A program made the position numbers and the translations under genes. The notes under the pieces were generated by a model. That model searched no databases, had not been told where the DNA came from, and worked only from the letters and a program-made list of their open reading frames with translations. A DNA stretch of 9,547 nucleotides from Lachnospiraceae bacterium (GTDB lineage: Bacteria; Bacillota; Clostridia; Lachnospirales; Lachnospiraceae), in contig DLZQ01000046.1 in the NCBI GenBank assembly GCA_003447295.1, positions 37,467 through 47,013 of the forward strand. The letters run 5' to 3'. Position 1 is the stretch's first letter; every line of letters starts with the position of its first letter. This document shows, one piece after another, positions 7,663 through 9,547 of this stretch.

Positions 7663-7690
7663 TGCCCGGGTGGGCATTCTCTTGCTTTTC
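7663..7690 (+). terminator. Weak terminator candidate after the MATE gene
   Basis: A short GC-rich hairpin, TGCCC (7663-7667) and GGGCA (7672-7676) with a GGGT loop, is followed by an interrupted T-rich run (TTCTCTTGCTTTT). The 5-bp stem and broken T run make it weak, but no better terminator lies between the MATE stop codon and the next promoter. Confidence 0.35.
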
Positions 7691-7731
7691 GTAGCTTATC
7701 ATAGCATAGCGCATTTTTTATAATTAAAATA

Positions 7732-7759
7732 TTGACAATATGAAAAAATGTGTTATAGT
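7732..7759 (+). promoter_or_regulatory. Promoter of the metal permease-fur unit
   Basis: A perfect -35 TTGACA (7732-7737) and a -10 TATAGT (7754-7759) have a 16-base spacer. The TG at 7751-7752 gives an extended -10. Transcription should start near 7766, inside the inverted repeat that begins at 7758. The sequence predicts a strong promoter unless repressed. Confidence 0.8.
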
Positions 7760-7794
7760 TCTAAATGCAAATGCAACTCATTTGCATTTAGAAC
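7758..7794. promoter_or_regulatory. Fur-family operator (Fur box-like 16-5-16 inverted repeat)
   Basis: Arm GTTCTAAATGCAAATG (7758-7773) is repeated perfectly in inverted orientation at 7779-7794, with CAACT between. The inner 19 bases, GCAAATG-N5-CATTTGC, share 12 of 19 positions with the classical E. coli Fur box and keep its AATG-N5-CATT core and spacing. The element overlaps the end of the -10 and the expected start site, where a bound repressor would block polymerase. A Fur-family gene lies in the same unit. The palindrome is certain; that the binder is Fur or Zur is inferred from the half-site and context. It is not a terminator, as no T run follows. Confidence 0.75.
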
Positions 7795-7847
7795 AAATAT
7801 ATGATTAAGTATTCATTTGATAAAGAAAGTATGGAAAGGTAAGAGTT

Positions 7848-8729
7848 ATGTCGGAAGTTATTTTAGATACTTTAATAGATAGTATAAAGCTGGTGCCGTT
7901 TTTGTTCCTGACCTATCTGGCTATGGAATATCTGGAGCATAAGGCCGGCGAGAAGACCACACATATGGTGCGTAAAGCAGGTAAAATGGGGCCGTTGATC
8001 GGTGGCGTGGCAGGTGTGCTGCCTCAGTGTGGATTCTCGGCAGCGGCATCCAACTTATATGCAGGCAGGGTGATCACCCTGGGAACACTGATAGCCATTT
8101 ATCTGTCCACCTCTGATGAGATGCTGCCGATCCTGATTTCGGAGAAAATGGATATCCGCTTTGTACTGGGCGTGCTGGGAGCGAAAGCAGCCATTGGTGC
8201 CATAGCCGGGTTTGTGATCGATCTGTTGGTCAGGGAGAGGAAGATATATCCTCATGACCATGTTCACGGGCATGGGGACAATGATCATGAAGAGGAAGAG
8301 CACATTCATGAAATCTGTGAGCATGAGAACTGCCATTGTGAAGAGGATGGCATTTTTCTGTCTGCGGTAAAACATACGCTTCACATTACCTTTTTCATTA
8401 TAGTCATTGGATTTGTTCTGAACACAGCACTGCATTTTGTGGGAGAAGATGTTCTGGCCGGTCTGATCCTGAATCGTCCCGTACTGGGACCTGTGCTGGC
8501 AGGATTGGTGGGACTGATCCCCAACTGTGCAGCATCTGTGACCATAACGCAATTGTATATCAGTGGTGTGATCAGCCTTGGAGCCATGATGTCCGGATTG
8601 CTGGTAGGCGCGGGAGTAGGACTGCTGGTGTTGTTCCGTGTGAATCCGGATAAAAAGGAAAATCTGAAAATCGTGGGAATTTTATATGTGATTGGTGTTT
8701 TGACAGGAATTGTGATAAACTGGTTGTAG
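7848..8729 (+). CDS. ArsP_2/DUF2899-like heavy-metal permease with His-rich loop
   Basis: Polytopic membrane protein, 293 residues, about 8-10 helices. It resembles the family variously named ArsP_2, arsenic efflux protein or putative manganese transporter. It contains an internal tandem repeat: GVLPQCGFSAAASNLYAGRV (56-75) in the first half and GLIPNCAASVTITQLYISGV (222-241) in the second, both with P-x-C followed by a Ser/Ala-rich helix, LY, and an I(T/S)LG turn. Between the halves is a hydrophilic loop (136-164) with 9 His and 3 Cys plus many acidic residues, typical of Zn, Ni, Fe or Mn handling proteins. The ATG start is supported by GGAAAGG at 7833-7839. The Fur-like operator on its promoter implies expression when metal is scarce, which favours uptake; the family name implies efflux. 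Metal and direction are therefore open. Confidence 0.8.
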   Translation: MSEVILDTLIDSIKLVPFLFLTYLAMEYLEHKAGEKTTHMVRKAGKMGPLIGGVAGVLPQCGFSAAASNLYAGRVITLGTLIAIYLSTSDEMLPILISEKMDIRFVLGVLGAKAAIGAIAGFVIDLLVRERKIYPHDHVHGHGDNDHEEEEHIHEICEHENCHCEEDGIFLSAVKHTLHITFFIIVIGFVLNTALHFVGEDVLAGLILNRPVLGPVLAGLVGLIPNCAASVTITQLYISGVISLGAMMSGLLVGAGVGLLVLFRVNPDKKENLKIVGILYVIGVLTGIVINWL

Positions 8730-8880
8730 GCACGAGCAGTGCCAAAATTGAGAGCTGACTCTTTGACTGCTTGCAGGCATAAGAGGCAGATCCAATTTTG
8801 ATAGGGCGACGCCCGTCCAGTGAGGGAACGCAGGGCGTTACCGAGCTGAGCAGCACTGCTGATGCCCCGGATCGCAATAT
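8730..8880 (+). other. Structured spacer/leader RNA candidate before the fur-family gene
   Basis: The 167-base spacer between permease and regulator is unusually rich in inverted repeats. AGCAGTGC (8735-8742) can pair with GCACTGCT (8853-8860). Nested inside and directly adjoining is CAAAATTG (8743-8750) with CAATTTTG (8793-8800), whose loop holds CTCTT/AAGAG (8759-8763, 8781-8785). Also nested is GACGCCC (8808-8814) with GGGCGTT (8833-8839; one G-T pair). Together these make a multibranched fold. Competing stems exist: GGCAC/GTGCC (8729-8733, 8739-8743), AGCAG/CTGCT near 8849-8860, and GATCC/GGATC (8789-8793, 8869-8873). No terminator T run and no good internal promoter were found. I do not recognise a known riboswitch class. 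It may be a cis-regulatory RNA, an RNA-processing site or an intergenic repeat. Confidence 0.45.
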
Positions 8881-8896
8881 AAAAGGACAGATATCT

Positions 8897-9343
8897 ATGG
8901 AAGAACATAAATGTGAACACAATGATATTTCTTATCCCAAGGGATTAAAATGGACCAAACAGAGAAAATGCGTGTATCAGGTGCTGGAGGAAGCGACCGA
9001 GCCCCTCAGCGCCGTGCAGATTTACAATCGTATTGAGAGAGATCACGAAGGCAGCGATTATGCTGTATCCACGATCTACCGGATTCTGGCAACATTTGAA
9101 GAACACGGAATGGTAGAGAAGACAACGTTCATGGGAGACGGTACCGTAGTATACGAATTGAACCGCGGGGAACATACCCATTATGCGGTCTGCCTGGAAT
9201 GTCATAAGCGGATTCCGCTGCCCAGCTGCCCCTTTGCACATGTGCATTTAGAGCAGGATACCGGAGACTTCACTGTCACCGGACACAAATTAGAGCTGTA
9301 CGGCTACTGCAAAAAGTGCCAGGAAGCCCGTAAAAAACAGTAA
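8897..9343 (+). CDS. Fur-family metalloregulator (Fur/Zur/PerR type)
   Basis: Metal-dependent DNA-binding repressor, 148 residues, normal size. The N-terminal winged helix (about 15-88) includes LKWTKQRKCVYQVL and the recognition-helix segment DYAVSTIYRILATFEEHGMV (54-73). The C-terminal dimerisation domain has the structural zinc pairs C99-x2-C102 and C138-x2-C141, and likely regulatory ligands among H93, H95, H115, H117, E119 and H130 (pattern GHKLELYGYC near the end). An additional His/Cys cluster, HKCEH, is at residues 4-8. The frame is open upstream to a TTG at 8798, but ATG 8897 has AAAGGA at 8882-8887 and matches where the family begins, so I start there. Which metal it senses cannot be decided from these residues. 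It probably binds the operator at 7758-7794 and is likely cotranscribed with the permease, giving autoregulation. Confidence 0.92.
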   Translation: MEEHKCEHNDISYPKGLKWTKQRKCVYQVLEEATEPLSAVQIYNRIERDHEGSDYAVSTIYRILATFEEHGMVEKTTFMGDGTVVYELNRGEHTHYAVCLECHKRIPLPSCPFAHVHLEQDTGDFTVTGHKLELYGYCKKCQEARKKQ

Positions 9344-9368
9344 TTTCACCTATTGTACAAATAAATCG

Positions 9369-9429
9369 AAAAAAATATTTAAATTTTTTTCAAAAAGTAC
9401 TTGCATTCTTGAAAACCATGTGATAATAT
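9369..9429 (+). promoter_or_regulatory. tRNA-Lys promoter with UP-like element
   Basis: A -35 TTGCAT (9401-9406) and a -10 TAATAT (9424-9429) are spaced 17 bases apart, with TG at 9421-9422 as an extended -10. Directly upstream, 9369-9397 is almost pure A/T with an A run, a T run and a second A run, resembling a sigma-A UP element placed correctly for stable-RNA promoters. Transcription would start near 9436, giving a leader of about 36 bases before the tRNA. Confidence 0.75.
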
Positions 9430-9435
9430 ATGTCT

Positions 9436-9463
9436 TGTCGTTGCGGGAGACATAACAACGACA
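9436..9463 (+). repeat. Leader hairpin of the tRNA precursor
   Basis: TGTCGTTG (9436-9443) and CAACGACA (9456-9463) are a perfect 8-bp inverted repeat with a 12-base loop. It begins at the predicted transcript start and ends 8 bases before the tRNA. A second repeat, TATGTCT (9429-9435) with AGACATA (9448-9454), is interleaved with it and overlaps the -10 and start site. Confidence 0.55.
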
Positions 9464-9471
9464 CAGAAAAT

Positions 9472-9544
9472 GCACCGCTAGCTCAGTTGGTCGAGCACCT
9501 GACTCTTAATCAGGGTGTCCAGGGTTCGAGCCCCTGGCGGTGCA
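9472..9544 (+). tRNA. tRNA-Lys (anticodon CTT)
   Basis: Complete cloverleaf: acceptor GCACCGC (9472-9478) pairs perfectly with GCGGTGC (9537-9543); D arm GCTC/GAGC (9481-9484, 9493-9496); anticodon arm CCTGA/TCAGG with loop CTCTTAA (9503-9509), anticodon CTT at 9505-9507; T arm CAGGG/CCCTG with loop TTCGAGC (9525-9531). The discriminator is A9544. The next bases are CTC, so the 3' CCA is not encoded and would be added post-transcriptionally. It reads AAG codons. The window ends 3 bases later, so further tRNAs may follow. Confidence 0.97.
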
Positions 9545-9547
9545 CTC

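Noticed and set aside
7758..7800. Intrinsic terminator or attenuator at the 16-base inverted repeat
   Set aside because: The stem is not GC-rich and is followed by ACAAATATATG rather than a T run. Its place over the start site fits an operator better.
8798..8896. Upstream TTG extension of the Fur-family gene by 33 residues
   Set aside because: There is no ribosome binding site at the TTG, the stretch is part of the structured spacer, and ATG 8897 has AAAGGA in front and fits the family N-terminus.
8730..8896. Known metal riboswitch (NiCo/czcD or yybP-ykoY manganese type) in the permease-fur spacer
   Set aside because: CTGAGCAG and AGGACAG fragments recall NiCo elements, but the conserved junction sequences and their order are absent. 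No yybP-ykoY core was found either.
9368..9391. Terminator hairpin after the Fur-family gene (A7/T7 inverted repeat)
   Set aside because: The stem is almost entirely A-T and the loop is A-T as well, so it would be unstable. Its location just before the tRNA -35 fits an UP-like element better, although weak termination cannot be excluded.
1..9547. Mobile elements, CRISPR arrays, defence or secretion systems
   Set aside because: No terminal repeats, transposase or integrase motifs, regularly spaced repeats, or defence proteins are visible; all long frames belong to transport, metabolism or regulation families.

Overview
The window looks like a piece of chromosome from a gut-type Firmicute, most likely a member of the Lachnospiraceae. 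This rests on moderate GC, AGGAGG-type ribosome binding sites, sigma-A-like promoters with extended -10 elements, and protein sequences that read like Clostridia. No insertion sequence, phage gene, CRISPR array or integrase is visible. No stretch over 300 bases lacks a gene; the longest gaps are the two regulatory intergenic regions at 4130-4352 and 7639-7847.

Layout. (1) 1-1891, plus strand: the 3' part of ktrB (cut by the left edge) and ktrA, a K+ uptake channel and its regulatory ring protein. A bidirectional hairpin terminator at 1907-1966 follows. (2) 2004-4129, minus strand: a two-gene operon of an RmlD-like short-chain dehydrogenase and an acidic amino acid/dicarboxylate:cation symporter. 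The stop and start codons share one base. (3) 4353-5240, plus strand: a ROK-family fructokinase divergent from that operon, with its own strong promoter. (4) 5234-6097, minus strand: an AraC-family regulator whose 3' end overlaps the fructokinase 3' end by 7 bases. (5) 6310-7638, plus strand: a MATE efflux transporter divergent from the AraC gene, with a 27-base near-palindrome in front of it. (6) 7848-9343, plus strand: a His-rich heavy-metal permease (ArsP_2/DUF2899-like) and a Fur-family metalloregulator. In front lies a consensus promoter overlapped by a perfect 16-5-16 inverted repeat that fits a Fur box. A strongly structured 167-base spacer separates the two genes. (7) 9472-9544, plus strand: tRNA-Lys(CTT) with a strong promoter and an AT-rich UP-like element.

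The most interesting unit is (6). The position of the operator suggests that a Fur-family repressor, probably the one encoded downstream, represses the permease when metal is plentiful. That is easier to reconcile with metal uptake than with the heavy-metal or arsenic efflux name this family often carries. The spacer between the two genes can form several long-range and mutually exclusive stems and matches no riboswitch class I could recognise. A second point is the RmlD-like protein of (2), which has Phe in place of the catalytic Tyr of the YxxxK motif.
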